A DNA stretch of 64,000 bases from Lewinellaceae bacterium (lineage in GTDB: Bacteria > Bacteroidota > Bacteroidia > Chitinophagales > Saprospiraceae), in NCBI GenBank assembly GCA_024644235.1, contig JAHELJ010000017.1, positions 1 to 64,000 of the forward strand, written 5' to 3'. Made by a program: the position numbers and the translations under genes. Position 1 is the first letter of the stretch. The number at the start of each line of letters is the position of its first letter. This document shows positions 37,297-45,756 of the stretch, in pieces. The notes beneath the pieces were generated by a model, which saw only the letters and a list, made by a program, of their open reading frames with translations, was not told the origin of the DNA and did no database searches.

Positions 37297-38388
37297 ATGA
37301 GCACTAAAATCCGCAGCATAAAAACCGAACTTTTTCAGGTGCCGCTACCTGAAGTGCTATCTGATGCTATGCATGGAGATCACACATTTTTCGAGCTGGT
37401 GATTGCCACCGTGATTTTGGAAAATGGACAAGAAGGTGCTGGGTACACCTACACCGGCGGAAAGGGAGGCCGGGCCATCCAAGCCATGATAGAGTATGAT
37501 CTTGTTCCTGCACTAAATGGAAAAGATGGGAGTGACATTGAACAGATCTATGACTTCATGCAATGGCACCTGCATTATGTAGGTCGAGGCGGGGTCGCGT
37601 CGTTTGCGATATCAGCGATCGACATCGCTTTGTGGGATATCCGGTGTAAGGCAATGGAAAAACCACTTTGGCAGGTCGCCGGGACTGGTGGAAATACCTG
37701 TAAAGCTTACTGCGGAGGCATTGATCTGATGTTTTCAAAGGATAAGTTGCTACGTAACATAGCAGGATACCTTGATGATGGTTTTAATGCCGTCAAAATT
37801 AAGGTTGCAAGACCTTCTTTAGAGGAGGATTTGGAGAGGATAAGTTCGGTGAGAAATCTAATTGGCCAGGAGGTCAATCTGATGGTTGATGCCAATTATG
37901 GATTCAGTGTCGAGGACGCCATAACTGCTGCCAGAGCCTTTGAGCAGTATGATATTTACTGGTTCGAGGAACCGATCATCCCAGACAATTATCAAGGCTA
38001 TGCTGCCATAGCTGAGGCCACCGGGATGCCAATGGCTGCCGGAGAAAACTATCACATGATCCACGAGTTTCGACAAGCTTTCGAACAATCGAAATTGTCT
38101 TATATCCAGCCTGATGCCTCTAATTGCGGAGGAATCAGTGGTTGGTTGGCAGTGGCTAATCTGGCTGCTCAATACGGCATCCCCGTCTGCTCTCATGGCA
38201 TGCAAGAATTGCATGTGAGCCTGGTTTCATCGCAACCTCACGGGGGTTGGCTTGAAGTACACAGCTTTTATATCGACCAATACACAACTCACCCGCTGGT
38301 GGTTGAGAACTTCAAGGCAGTTGCTCCTGACACTCCCGGGATAGGGGTCAGCTTTAACATGAAAAAATTATTGCCTTTTCGCAAATGA
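37297..38388 (+). CDS. Enolase-superfamily acid-sugar dehydratase (mandelate racemase group)
   Basis: Metal ligands D198, E224 and E250 (VDAN, FEEP, AGEN) and a KIK catalytic pair at 167-169 are visible, as is H300 in CSHGMQELH, the general base of the mandelate racemase subgroup. The whole His/Asp dyad side suggests a dehydratase acting on a sugar acid such as fuconate, rhamnonate or galactarate, giving a 2-keto-3-deoxy acid. The upstream KduD-like and alcohol dehydrogenase genes would supply the oxidation steps. No aldolase, lactonase or transporter gene is adjacent, so the pathway is incomplete in this window. It is the last gene of the operon. Confidence 0.88.
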   Translation: MSTKIRSIKTELFQVPLPEVLSDAMHGDHTFFELVIATVILENGQEGAGYTYTGGKGGRAIQAMIEYDLVPALNGKDGSDIEQIYDFMQWHLHYVGRGGVASFAISAIDIALWDIRCKAMEKPLWQVAGTGGNTCKAYCGGIDLMFSKDKLLRNIAGYLDDGFNAVKIKVARPSLEEDLERISSVRNLIGQEVNLMVDANYGFSVEDAITAARAFEQYDIYWFEEPIIPDNYQGYAAIAEATGMPMAAGENYHMIHEFRQAFEQSKLSYIQPDASNCGGISGWLAVANLAAQYGIPVCSHGMQELHVSLVSSQPHGGWLEVHSFYIDQYTTHPLVVENFKAVAPDTPGIGVSFNMKKLLPFRK

Positions 38389-38418
38389 AGTGGCTAGTCT
38401 TTGTCAGATTTTGTACAA

Positions 38419-39009
38419 TTATTTAACAGCAACAATCACCTTCTTTGCAACTTCCTTGGCAATATCCTCCTCTTTATCACCAAGCCCCCTTGGCATGACA
38501 ACCATCTGATAATGTTCGTTCCAGTATACCATCAGGTTGAAACCAATGAGGTCATAGGTAAATGCCAGGTCTCCTAATGCAGTAATGTCCCTGCCATTGC
38601 GAATCGCGGTGGCGGTCTCCTCGCCTAAACCCAACATATCAGCGTTTGATTCCGACGATATAACAGCAGCTTTGGTCTTTGGCACCGATTCACCGGGGGA
38701 ATACTTTATGAAAAGACCAACAGATCTCTCAGGCGAAGAAGTAACTATATCGCATTGAGAGACGACCCTTCCCTCATTTTCAATGTGCATAATAGGGGTG
38801 ATATCTCCAGTGGCTTCCCCAATAATCTGTTCAAGTCCGATGGATTGAAGTAAGGTGCATGCATTTAATTCCAGAGAAGTCGAGGCACTGTTCAGAGCTG
38901 GCGTGACCGTCTTCGACGAGAGATCGGTGTTGGAAGAGGAGCCACTACATCCCAATTGCATCAGCAAAGCTAGAGTGGTGGCAATATTGAAACCATGATA
39001 GGTTCTCAT
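38419..39009 (-). CDS. Lipoprotein of unknown function
   Basis: The signal sequence ends in a lipobox (LLMQLGCSGSSS). The body has two Cys (NACTLLQSIGLEQIIG and SQCDIVTS) at the spacing seen in DUF3558-type lipoproteins, and a central AALG-like repeat (MLGLGEETATAIRNGRDITALGDLAF). Relation to DUF3558 is only suggestive. It converges with the dehydratase gene (30-bp gap) and is transcribed in the same direction as the ATP-grasp operon, but on its downstream side after 80 bp. Confidence 0.65.
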   Translation of the reverse strand: MRTYHGFNIATTLALLMQLGCSGSSSNTDLSSKTVTPALNSASTSLELNACTLLQSIGLEQIIGEATGDITPIMHIENEGRVVSQCDIVTSSPERSVGLFIKYSPGESVPKTKAAVISSESNADMLGLGEETATAIRNGRDITALGDLAFTYDLIGFNLMVYWNEHYQMVVMPRGLGDKEEDIAKEVAKKVIVAVK

Positions 39010-39090
39010 AGGAATGACAAATTATTAATCCCGGCAAATTACTGCGGATTAATAATCGGCGCTCAAATATTTACTGAAGTGCAGCTATCT

Positions 39091-40074
39091 CTATCCCAGC
39101 ACACCCAAGTGCAATATCCTTCCACCTGTCTGACACATTGGATGTACATTCTTCCCGATCACCACGCCCTCTTCGGGAGCTTTGTACCGTTTGACAATGT
39201 CGCCAAAGGCATTATGTATGGTAGCGATCACATCACCTTCATGAACAAAATCGGTAAGTTCGGGATGTACCGATAATATGCCCCCGGTATCGGCGTAGAT
39301 CCAATAGGAATGACTGCATTCTACAGGAGGGATGTTTGGCTCGAGGATTTCTCCATCGATCATCCGCAGATGCACCATTGCGTTTTGAACCCCCTCATAA
39401 GCGGACTGAACCATGTCTTTCTGAAATCGGTTAGGATCTCCAATCTCAAGGGTAACTGCCGGAATACCCATCTCATCCGCAGCACCTCTCAGTGTTCCAT
39501 CTGAAGGTGGATTATGAACAATGATGTCAGGGTTCTGGAGATAAGCTAATGCCGCGGTCTGCTCATCTTCCATGTCTGCCCGGACATAGTAGGAATTAAT
39601 CCTGCCAAAACTGGCGGTGTGCAGATCGATCAGAAAGTCAATGTTCTTTACAACATTCTGAACAAACCGGTATGCATAAACCTCACTTACGTTTCCATTC
39701 TCCTTACCCGGCATAATGTGGTTCAAATCGGTGCCATCAGGAAATCGTCTTTGCTTTCTCAGGAATGAAGGCACATTGACCACCGGTATACCAATCACTA
39801 TGCCTGACAACTGCTCCACCTGCAGTTTTCTGAACATTCGCTGTATGACAAATAAGCCGTTGATCTCGTTGCCGTGAATTGCTGCCGTAATGCCCAGCAC
39901 CGGACCATCACTTTTTCCCCGTGCAATCAGTACGGGGATATGAATTGGCTGCCCTATACCATTGGTGACCAGGTGCAACCAGTATTTTTGAATCTCCCCT
40001 CTGGGCACTCCTGAGAGTTCGAGTTTTCGAACCACCCGAATATCCTTATCAAGATGAAAAAGATAAGTCTCCAT
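39091..40074 (-). CDS. Succinylglutamate desuccinylase/aspartoacylase (AstE/AspA) family deacylase
   Basis: This is an M14-like zinc amidohydrolase. GITAAIHGNEINGL carries the HGNE zinc ligands, IDLHTASFGR supplies the third His, and the LEIG stretch (VTLEIGDPNRF) contains the catalytic Glu. The C-terminal region from about 240 is a barrel-sandwich-like domain (GILSVHPELTDFVHEGDVIATI...GVVIGKN) common to the long form of the family. The start overlaps the upstream ATP-grasp gene by 26 bp, which implies translational coupling. It would hydrolyse an N-acyl or peptide-like bond, perhaps removing a protecting acyl group made or used by its partner ligases. Confidence 0.9.
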   Translation of the reverse strand: METYLFHLDKDIRVVRKLELSGVPRGEIQKYWLHLVTNGIGQPIHIPVLIARGKSDGPVLGITAAIHGNEINGLFVIQRMFRKLQVEQLSGIVIGIPVVNVPSFLRKQRRFPDGTDLNHIMPGKENGNVSEVYAYRFVQNVVKNIDFLIDLHTASFGRINSYYVRADMEDEQTAALAYLQNPDIIVHNPPSDGTLRGAADEMGIPAVTLEIGDPNRFQKDMVQSAYEGVQNAMVHLRMIDGEILEPNIPPVECSHSYWIYADTGGILSVHPELTDFVHEGDVIATIHNAFGDIVKRYKAPEEGVVIGKNVHPMCQTGGRILHLGVLG

Positions 40075-41077
40075 AGACCTTGCTATTTAGGTATTCCAAA
40101 ATTAGTTGTGCTGCTGTAGACACCACCGGCTTTCCCGTAAACAACTCCAACTGAGTGATTCCGCCGATGCTCATCGTATTCAGTTCAGAAAGCACCCTTT
40201 TGCCGTGGTCTCCCACCAAGGTATCGAAACCAAAAATGACAATTCCTTTCTCCCAAAGTTTAGGAATAAGTCGATTAGCAATCTCCACCTCTTGTTGATC
40301 AGGCTCTGACCGAATTGCCTGACCGCCTTGCGATACATTACATATCCAATCTCCTTCTGCAGGAAGACGCAAAGTGCCTCCCAATAATTGTCTATTTACC
40401 ACAATATTTCTTTTATCACCTTGATCTACATTTTCTAAGAATTTCATTGCCAGGTACTCAATGACCCTGAGTTTGCTGAGTTTCCTTTCGAATTGAGCGA
40501 AACTCAAAACCTGCCCTTGATCCCAAACTTTGTTTGCCTGAACATCCAATCTGATAACTCCGTCTCCACCGTAAGTGTTTAATGGTTTTAGGACGATCGG
40601 AAATTCACTAGCAAAGTCCCGGATTTCTTTAAAGCTATTACAAAGTGCCATAGGTGGACATAGCTCTGGAAACTGGAGTAAATACTTTTTTGAGCTGGTT
40701 TCAATAATCCCGCTTGGCCGATTAACTATTGCATCTGTTTTAAAGTGTTTGTTGAGCAGGGTAAAGAATACCGCATCCGGCGGTGGAGGCATTCGAATCA
40801 AAATCGCATTGTAGTTTGAAAGATCAGCCAGCTGCATTTGTCGATTCAGGATATGGCTCTCAATCGAATAAATAAACCCTTCATCGACTGGAGTCACAAA
40901 GAACTTCCTTGCAGATTTCCCGGAAAAAAAATCCAGATTCACAGATAGTGCACGGCTGGCTACATCTACCCTTTTGGTGTATTTACTCTGAGCCATTGCT
41001 CTGGCCAGAGCATACAGAGAGTTTTCAACGGTATGCCGGCTATGATCAGTAAGAATGAGAAGATTGAGTCCAGCCAT
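40049..41077 (-). CDS. Glutathione-synthetase-like ATP-grasp ligase
   Basis: The order of motifs matches the ATP-binding domain of prokaryotic glutathione synthetase: IVNRPSGIIETSSKKYLLQFPELCP, IVLKPLNTYGGDGVIRL, LENVDQGDKRNIVVN, GGTLRLPAEGDWICNVSQGGQ and FGFDTLVGDHGKRVLSELN. The family couples ATP hydrolysis to amide-bond formation via an acyl phosphate. A GshA-like partner is not encoded nearby, so classical glutathione synthesis is doubtful. It lies between another ATP-grasp-like protein (1-bp junction upstream) and an AstE/AspA deacylase. This is therefore probably a dedicated ligase for a small peptide-like product. Confidence 0.85.
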   Translation of the reverse strand: MAGLNLLILTDHSRHTVENSLYALARAMAQSKYTKRVDVASRALSVNLDFFSGKSARKFFVTPVDEGFIYSIESHILNRQMQLADLSNYNAILIRMPPPPDAVFFTLLNKHFKTDAIVNRPSGIIETSSKKYLLQFPELCPPMALCNSFKEIRDFASEFPIVLKPLNTYGGDGVIRLDVQANKVWDQGQVLSFAQFERKLSKLRVIEYLAMKFLENVDQGDKRNIVVNRQLLGGTLRLPAEGDWICNVSQGGQAIRSEPDQQEVEIANRLIPKLWEKGIVIFGFDTLVGDHGKRVLSELNTMSIGGITQLELFTGKPVVSTAAQLILEYLNSKVYGDLSFSS

Positions 41078-42535
41078 TTACTGACCTTCGAGGATCTCTT
41101 TGATGAGAACTGGATCGTTGTTGAGGGATTCAAACAGCTTCATCCGAAACCTGCCTTTTGAGTTATGCATTTTTTCAGCCATTCTGTCAATTGCAATTGT
41201 TGATAGAATCGTCTGGATATAAGCTTCAATCAGATCGTCAAGTCCCAATCCCAGTTTGTGAAAGTCACGACGATCCATCATCAGCAGGCGAGAAGTATCA
41301 GTTGTCCAGGTTCCATCCTGTTGGCGGCTGCTGAGATTTGTCCCAAGCATGTCCCAGGACCTCACTCCTGTCTCAAGTGTCTCCACGAGTGGATTGGGAG
41401 CCCGGCGCGAGTAAACGCAGATTGGTCGCATTCCATCATCAGTAGATTGAATCATCATACGCAGATCAAACACATAGGTCCTGCCTTTGAGATTGGGGAT
41501 CGTTCCCACATGATAAAACTTGCCTTTGCTGGTTTTGGAACTCCAGTGATAGTTACCGATCAGACTTTGAACGATGAATTTGTCATACTCAAAATCTAGC
41601 TGCATAAAGGCATTCAGTTCACTGCGGTTTACGATTGTATACACTCCCTGGCCGGCGTTGCTATATGGTACTTTGACCACCGCTTGACCGCCCATCTTAT
41701 TGATCCACAACGGGACTTCGTTTTTCGAAACATCCCAAATCGTAGCTGGAATATTTAGCTCAAGGCCAAAACTCTGTATTTCTGCATTATACAGGTCATA
41801 AGCTTTGGCAGCCACCATCTTATTTCGCCCCCCGGCAAGGCAGGATGCGATGGGGTTTAGAATACGAGTTTTTGTATGGAGTGGTATCCGTGTCCAGGGC
41901 TTCTGGGTTACATAGCGAAATGCCGCCCGCACTGGCGTCCAACCCCCCCGATCATCTCTTACTTCTAATATTCCATCTGTGAAGCGAGCCGGTGGATCAG
42001 GATCATCTTTAAAGAAGGGCATGAAATAAACTGGTTCTTGAAAAACATCAGCTATCACCTTGGCGTATCCGCTGGTCTCCATGGGGTTTTTGTCGTACAG
42101 TACCGCAAGTACACCATCGACCAGGCCTCTTTTATTGTCCAGCATTGATTTGAAAGTGCCCTCAATCAATCTGCGGTATCCTCCTTGCTCTTTATGTTCT
42201 ACCGCCAATGGCATTGATTTCTGACCCGAGGGACAGGAATTGTTCTCGATGATTATCATCTGCTTGTTTCCTCCTGCCGTGGTCACATTGATCAGATCTG
42301 CACCCGCCCACCGAAAGAATTTGGTGTTGGTTTCGAGAATAGATTGGAGAAACTCCCGATCAACTCTGGGATGTAGATGGCAGTATCTATCCACTATCCT
42401 TTGACTATCAAGAGTGAGGAAGAACTGGATCATGGGATGGATCGTGGCATTCAATGCTTTTTCATACCAATGATCTTCAGCTTCGAAACTTCCGGGTTGA
42501 AATACCCTGACCTTATGTGTTGTGACAACTTTCAA
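41078..42535 (-). CDS. Uncharacterised ATP-grasp-like protein
   Basis: I do not recognise a named family. The 485-residue protein has no signal peptide. Features that recall ATP-grasp enzymes are a glycine-rich nucleotide loop (GGQAVVKVPYSNAGQGVYTI), a short RGW-like substrate region and a YVFDLRMMIQSTDDG block with the acidic/basic residues used for Mg-ATP. A conserved-looking IIIENNSCPSGQKSMP segment lies near residue 100. It is the first gene of a three-gene operon, whose next start is immediately adjacent. Presumably it makes or activates the substrate that the second ligase extends. Confidence 0.7.
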   Translation of the reverse strand: MKVVTTHKVRVFQPGSFEAEDHWYEKALNATIHPMIQFFLTLDSQRIVDRYCHLHPRVDREFLQSILETNTKFFRWAGADLINVTTAGGNKQMIIIENNSCPSGQKSMPLAVEHKEQGGYRRLIEGTFKSMLDNKRGLVDGVLAVLYDKNPMETSGYAKVIADVFQEPVYFMPFFKDDPDPPARFTDGILEVRDDRGGWTPVRAAFRYVTQKPWTRIPLHTKTRILNPIASCLAGGRNKMVAAKAYDLYNAEIQSFGLELNIPATIWDVSKNEVPLWINKMGGQAVVKVPYSNAGQGVYTIVNRSELNAFMQLDFEYDKFIVQSLIGNYHWSSKTSKGKFYHVGTIPNLKGRTYVFDLRMMIQSTDDGMRPICVYSRRAPNPLVETLETGVRSWDMLGTNLSSRQQDGTWTTDTSRLLMMDRRDFHKLGLGLDDLIEAYIQTILSTIAIDRMAEKMHNSKGRFRMKLFESLNNDPVLIKEILEGQ

Positions 42536-42609
42536 TACCTGGTGTTTGAAATGACATTGCTAGTTATCCATTTGTGAGGAATTGAGCAATAGTTATGGAT
42601 CTTCTTTAC

Positions 42610-42643
42610 AAAAAAAGGAGAAGCCGCTTTCGGCCTCTCCTTT
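42610..42643 (-). terminator. Rho-independent terminator for the 228-residue protein gene
   Basis: AAAGGAG-AAGCCG and CGGC-CTCTCCTTT form a hairpin of about 13 bp with a CTTT loop. On the minus strand it is followed by a run of T residues, placing it just after the stop at 42676. Confidence 0.8.
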
Positions 42644-42675
42644 AAGTTATCTATAAACCCTAAAAAACCTTACTC

Positions 42676-43362
42676 TTATTGATATTTTGACACTTCGGCT
42701 TTGGCGTCATTCAACACCGCCTTCTGAGTTTCGATCTCATCTTTCTTGGCAGCTTGCTCTTCAAGATTCATTTGAATGTTAGACTCCATTTTAGCGATTT
42801 GAGCCTTAGCATCCTCAATTTTCTTGTGAAAGGACATATTCTCCCTTTCCAATTTTTCAAGATCGCGCTCAAGATCTTTTAATGACTTCTCTTCCATCGT
42901 GAGCATGACTTCTGCCTGATTTTTCGCTACATAGCGGGCAAACTCTGTCAGTATATTGCTAGCATAGGCTCCCTTCTCGGGATAATCTTCGTTGCTGAGA
43001 TAAGCTCCGCCCAAATCAAACCAACTGAATACATTGACTTCATCAGCAGATTGCTCGGTGAACCGAGCGTAGACATCCACTGTATTCTGACTCATCTCTG
43101 GTATCTTACAATCATCCGAAAAGATCTCTCCTGTCTTCTTGTCAGTTTTCGTTTTTCCTTTAAACCTCTTCACGAATTTGTCCCAGTAACCGCTTGTTGA
43201 TTTAAGGTCGGCTCCATAGATCGTGATCGTAAAGGCATTATGTTCTCCTTGACTCATGAATCTTTGAACCTCTGTGACTTCTCCGACGTTTGATTCTCTT
43301 TCCTGAGCTATCATTGAAATCGTCAGCAAGCCGAATCCCAGTGTTACAATGAATTTAGTCAT
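42676..43362 (-). CDS. Exported coiled-coil protein of unknown function
   Basis: After a signal peptide (MTKFIVTLGFGLLTISMIAQ) comes a globular part of about 110 residues, then a long charged helix from about residue 145 (MEEKSLKDLERDLEKLEREN, MSFHKKIEDAKAQIAKMESN, EEQAAKKDEIETQKAVL) with clear heptads. This suggests a periplasmic or outer-membrane coiled coil. No family is recognised. It ends at a strong terminator and diverges from the MscS operon on the other strand. Confidence 0.75.
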   Translation of the reverse strand: MTKFIVTLGFGLLTISMIAQERESNVGEVTEVQRFMSQGEHNAFTITIYGADLKSTSGYWDKFVKRFKGKTKTDKKTGEIFSDDCKIPEMSQNTVDVYARFTEQSADEVNVFSWFDLGGAYLSNEDYPEKGAYASNILTEFARYVAKNQAEVMLTMEEKSLKDLERDLEKLERENMSFHKKIEDAKAQIAKMESNIQMNLEEQAAKKDEIETQKAVLNDAKAEVSKYQ

Positions 43363-43462
43363 GATATAAATTTTTAATCCGACCTAGAGACGTGGAGGTT
43401 TGATTTGGTCACATGCTTGTGACCAATATTTGGATGAACTGTCTATATTCAAACTTCATCCT

Positions 43463-44035
43463 ATGACAAGATTCATCTGGAGTCTAGTTTTGGTTCTAAC
43501 ACTTGTGCTGGCTTTGATCCTGGGTGTTGCTGCGCTTGCTCATCACTTTATATCCAAATATGAGGGCCGACAAGTCAACACTACCATCTCAACCAATCTT
43601 GATTCCCTGGATCAAATTCTATTCATTCATGGCAATGTGGAAGATTCGGTTTTCATATCCTCTTTGAGATTAGAGTTATTAGCCATCGATGAAAAAAATT
43701 ATCACACTCGCGCTTCTACTTTTGGTCGCAGATTGTCCAAGTATATTGACAAGTCGTTTGAACCAGTTTGGATACATATCCTTGAGCGTCAGGGTCAATC
43801 AGCTATCGATGATCTGAAGATCACTAGCCGTTTGGTTGAAGTTTATGAAAGGTTTTCACTTTCCGATCCAGCACAATCAAAGGAGGCCATCACCTGCGGA
43901 GAGGAAGCCACTAGTTGGCCTTCAGCCACCAAAATCGAACAAGCTGAAGATTGCTATTTCCAATTGAGAAGTCTAAAGAGGGAGCTGGATTTTGCCAACT
44001 TCAGTAATTTGATGATCCTTTCTAAAAGTGAATAA
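43463..44035 (+). CDS. Membrane-anchored protein of unknown function upstream of an MscS gene
   Basis: Start at ATG 43463 (22 codons after the first in-frame ATG) gives an N-terminal hydrophobic anchor (WSLVLVLTLVLALILGVAAL). A predicted extracytoplasmic domain of about 160 residues follows, with two Cys (EAITCGEEA, AEDCYFQL) that could bond. The gene ends with TAA directly next to the ATG of the MscS gene at 44036, so it is the first gene of that operon. Whether it acts as a channel partner or sensor is not known. Confidence 0.65.
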   Translation: MTRFIWSLVLVLTLVLALILGVAALAHHFISKYEGRQVNTTISTNLDSLDQILFIHGNVEDSVFISSLRLELLAIDEKNYHTRASTFGRRLSKYIDKSFEPVWIHILERQGQSAIDDLKITSRLVEVYERFSLSDPAQSKEAITCGEEATSWPSATKIEQAEDCYFQLRSLKRELDFANFSNLMILSKSE

Positions 44036-44920
44036 ATGACAGATTGGATTAATTACAAGATTCTTGAATTTGGTTCAGTGACAATTACAGTTGAGAACAT
44101 CCTGATAGTTGTTGCTATTTTACTCATCACCAAATTGGCTTTGATATTGGTGCACTATGGCCTTGCCAAAAAGCTTGGCAAACAATCTCCGGGAGCGGTG
44201 GATGAGGGTAAGAAGTATGCCTACCAAAAAGTTCTCACTTACCTATTCTACTTCGTTGCTACCATTTTGATCTTTCAATCATTCGGCCTCAAACTCACCG
44301 TGCTACTCACCGGCTCAGCAGCGTTGTTGGTTGGAGTAGGTATTGGGCTACAGCAGACATTCAACGACCTAATTTCGGGATTTATCTTACTAACAGAGGG
44401 ATCAGTGAAAAAAGGCGACATCGTTAATATTGCTAGTATTATCGGCACAGTAAAGGAGATTGGAATCAGAACCTCCAAGATCGAAACCCGAGATGATATT
44501 GTCATGATTATCCCGAATTCTAAATTGGTAGTCGAAAACGTAATCAACTGGAGTCACAATGCCTTACCGACCCGATTTCAAGTATTGGTTGGTGTTGCTT
44601 ATTCTTCAAATCCAGAAGAGGTTACTACCCTCCTCCTGAAGGCAGCTAATCAACATCCGTCGGTATTGAAAAATCCAGGACCAAGTGTTCAGTTCAAGGA
44701 TTTTGGCAATTCATCGATCGATTTCATCCTGCATTTTTATACATTGGATTTTCTGGGAGTGGACCAAATCAAAAGTCAACTACGCTACATTATCTTTGAC
44801 CTATTCGGAAAAAATGAAGTACAAATACCGTTTCCCCAAACTGATCTGTGGATAAAAGAAATGCCTCTAAATAGTAAGCTAATCGCACAGTTGGAGCCGA
44901 AAACCAGCAAAAAACATTGA
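44036..44920 (+). CDS. MscS family mechanosensitive channel
   Basis: Three hydrophobic segments (ILIVVAILLITKLALILVHY, VLTYLFYFVATILIFQSF, LTVLLTGSAALLVGVGIGL) are followed by the pore-lining TM3b region GSAALLVGVGIGLQQTFNDLISGFILL and the beta domain (VKKGDIVNIASIIGTVKEIGI, IIPNSKLVVENVINWS) and the C-terminal alpha/beta region ending PFPQTDLWI. MscS channels open under membrane tension and release solutes on hypo-osmotic shock. It follows a membrane-anchored protein gene without a gap, and its TGA stop overlaps the TTG start of an ECF sigma factor. Confidence 0.92.
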   Translation: MTDWINYKILEFGSVTITVENILIVVAILLITKLALILVHYGLAKKLGKQSPGAVDEGKKYAYQKVLTYLFYFVATILIFQSFGLKLTVLLTGSAALLVGVGIGLQQTFNDLISGFILLTEGSVKKGDIVNIASIIGTVKEIGIRTSKIETRDDIVMIIPNSKLVVENVINWSHNALPTRFQVLVGVAYSSNPEEVTTLLLKAANQHPSVLKNPGPSVQFKDFGNSSIDFILHFYTLDFLGVDQIKSQLRYIIFDLFGKNEVQIPFPQTDLWIKEMPLNSKLIAQLEPKTSKKH

Positions 44921-45492
44921 TCGATAAGAGCATAAAGGATTTGTCAGATGAAGAAATTGTTCAGGCTATCGTGGAGCAAGGAAAGGTCTCCCTCATGGAG
45001 GTCTTATATGATCGGTATGAACGGAAAGTGTTCTATAAATGCTTGGGCATCACTCGTGATTCAGAAATCTCAAAAGATTATGCTCATGATATTTTTATCA
45101 AGATTTTTACAAAACTGCAGCAGTTCAAAGGCACGTCAAATTTTTCACTTTGGGTACACTCCATTACCTATAACTACTGTATGGATCAGATAAAGAAAAA
45201 GAAGAAGCTCACATTCTCAGAGTTGAGTAACAGCCATGAACCAAGAGATATTGGTGATATTGAAAATGAAAACCGAGAACTGATGGAATTGCGACATGAA
45301 TCATTGGACGCCTGTATGGCCGAGTTGAGTCAGTCGGAAAGGATGATACTGGTAATGAGGTACCAGGATAATCTATCAGTTACTCAAATCGCAGAAACCT
45401 TGGAGGTGGGTGAAAGTGCGGTTAAAATGCGGCTAAAACGATCAAGAGACAAATTGGCGCAGAGGTTGCAAGAAATTACAAGTATATCCTGA
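44917..45492 (+). CDS. ECF-type RNA polymerase sigma factor coupled to an MscS gene
   Basis: The start is TTG at 44917, overlapping the MscS stop as TTGA, which suggests translational coupling. Region 2 motifs are seen (LMEVLYDRYERKVFYKCLGI, ISKDYAHDIFIKIFTKLQQF, FSLWVHSITYNYCMDQIKKKKK) and region 4 (ELSQSERMILVMRYQDNLSV, VTQIAETLEVGESAVKMRLKR). Length 191 is normal. An 86-residue acidic protein gene follows after 3 bp and might regulate it. Its presence in a channel operon suggests that the sigma factor responds to membrane or osmotic stress. Confidence 0.9.
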   Translation: MIDKSIKDLSDEEIVQAIVEQGKVSLMEVLYDRYERKVFYKCLGITRDSEISKDYAHDIFIKIFTKLQQFKGTSNFSLWVHSITYNYCMDQIKKKKKLTFSELSNSHEPRDIGDIENENRELMELRHESLDACMAELSQSERMILVMRYQDNLSVTQIAETLEVGESAVKMRLKRSRDKLAQRLQEITSIS

Positions 45493-45495
45493 CTT

Positions 45496-45756
45496 ATGAG
45501 TCATCAACCTGAAAAGGCCGATATCAGAAAACACCTCGAAAAGCAGTTTCGAGAATATCTGCCTAAAGAAGATGTTCCGGAAAGCCTTAAGGACGAGGTT
45601 TTTCAATCGCTGGATAGAATTCGGTTTGCTGCCGAATTGATGGATCTATTCACAGGAAAATTTACAGCATCGGAGCTGGAGTTTCTTAATTTAATTTCTG
45701 AACAGAGAGAGTCTCCCGCTGCATCTGAAACAGAACCCGGAACAGACCCCCATTAG
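45496..45756 (+). CDS. Small acidic protein downstream of the ECF sigma factor
   Basis: The 86-residue protein is rich in Glu and Asp, has no membrane helix and is mostly helical (ADIRKHLEKQFREYLPKED, KDEVFQSLDRIRFAAELMDLF). It begins 3 bp after the sigma factor stop, so it is co-translated. The position is that of an anti-sigma or regulator, but the sequence has no classical zinc or TM anti-sigma pattern. Its end overlaps the convergent PPK2 gene by 4 bp. Confidence 0.6.
   Translation: MSHQPEKADIRKHLEKQFREYLPKEDVPESLKDEVFQSLDRIRFAAELMDLFTGKFTASELEFLNLISEQRESPAASETEPGTDPH

Noticed and set aside
42536-42675. Possible small RNA between the ATP-grasp operon and the coiled-coil gene
   Set aside because: The hairpin there has a T run on the minus strand after the 42676 gene stop and is fully explained as its terminator.
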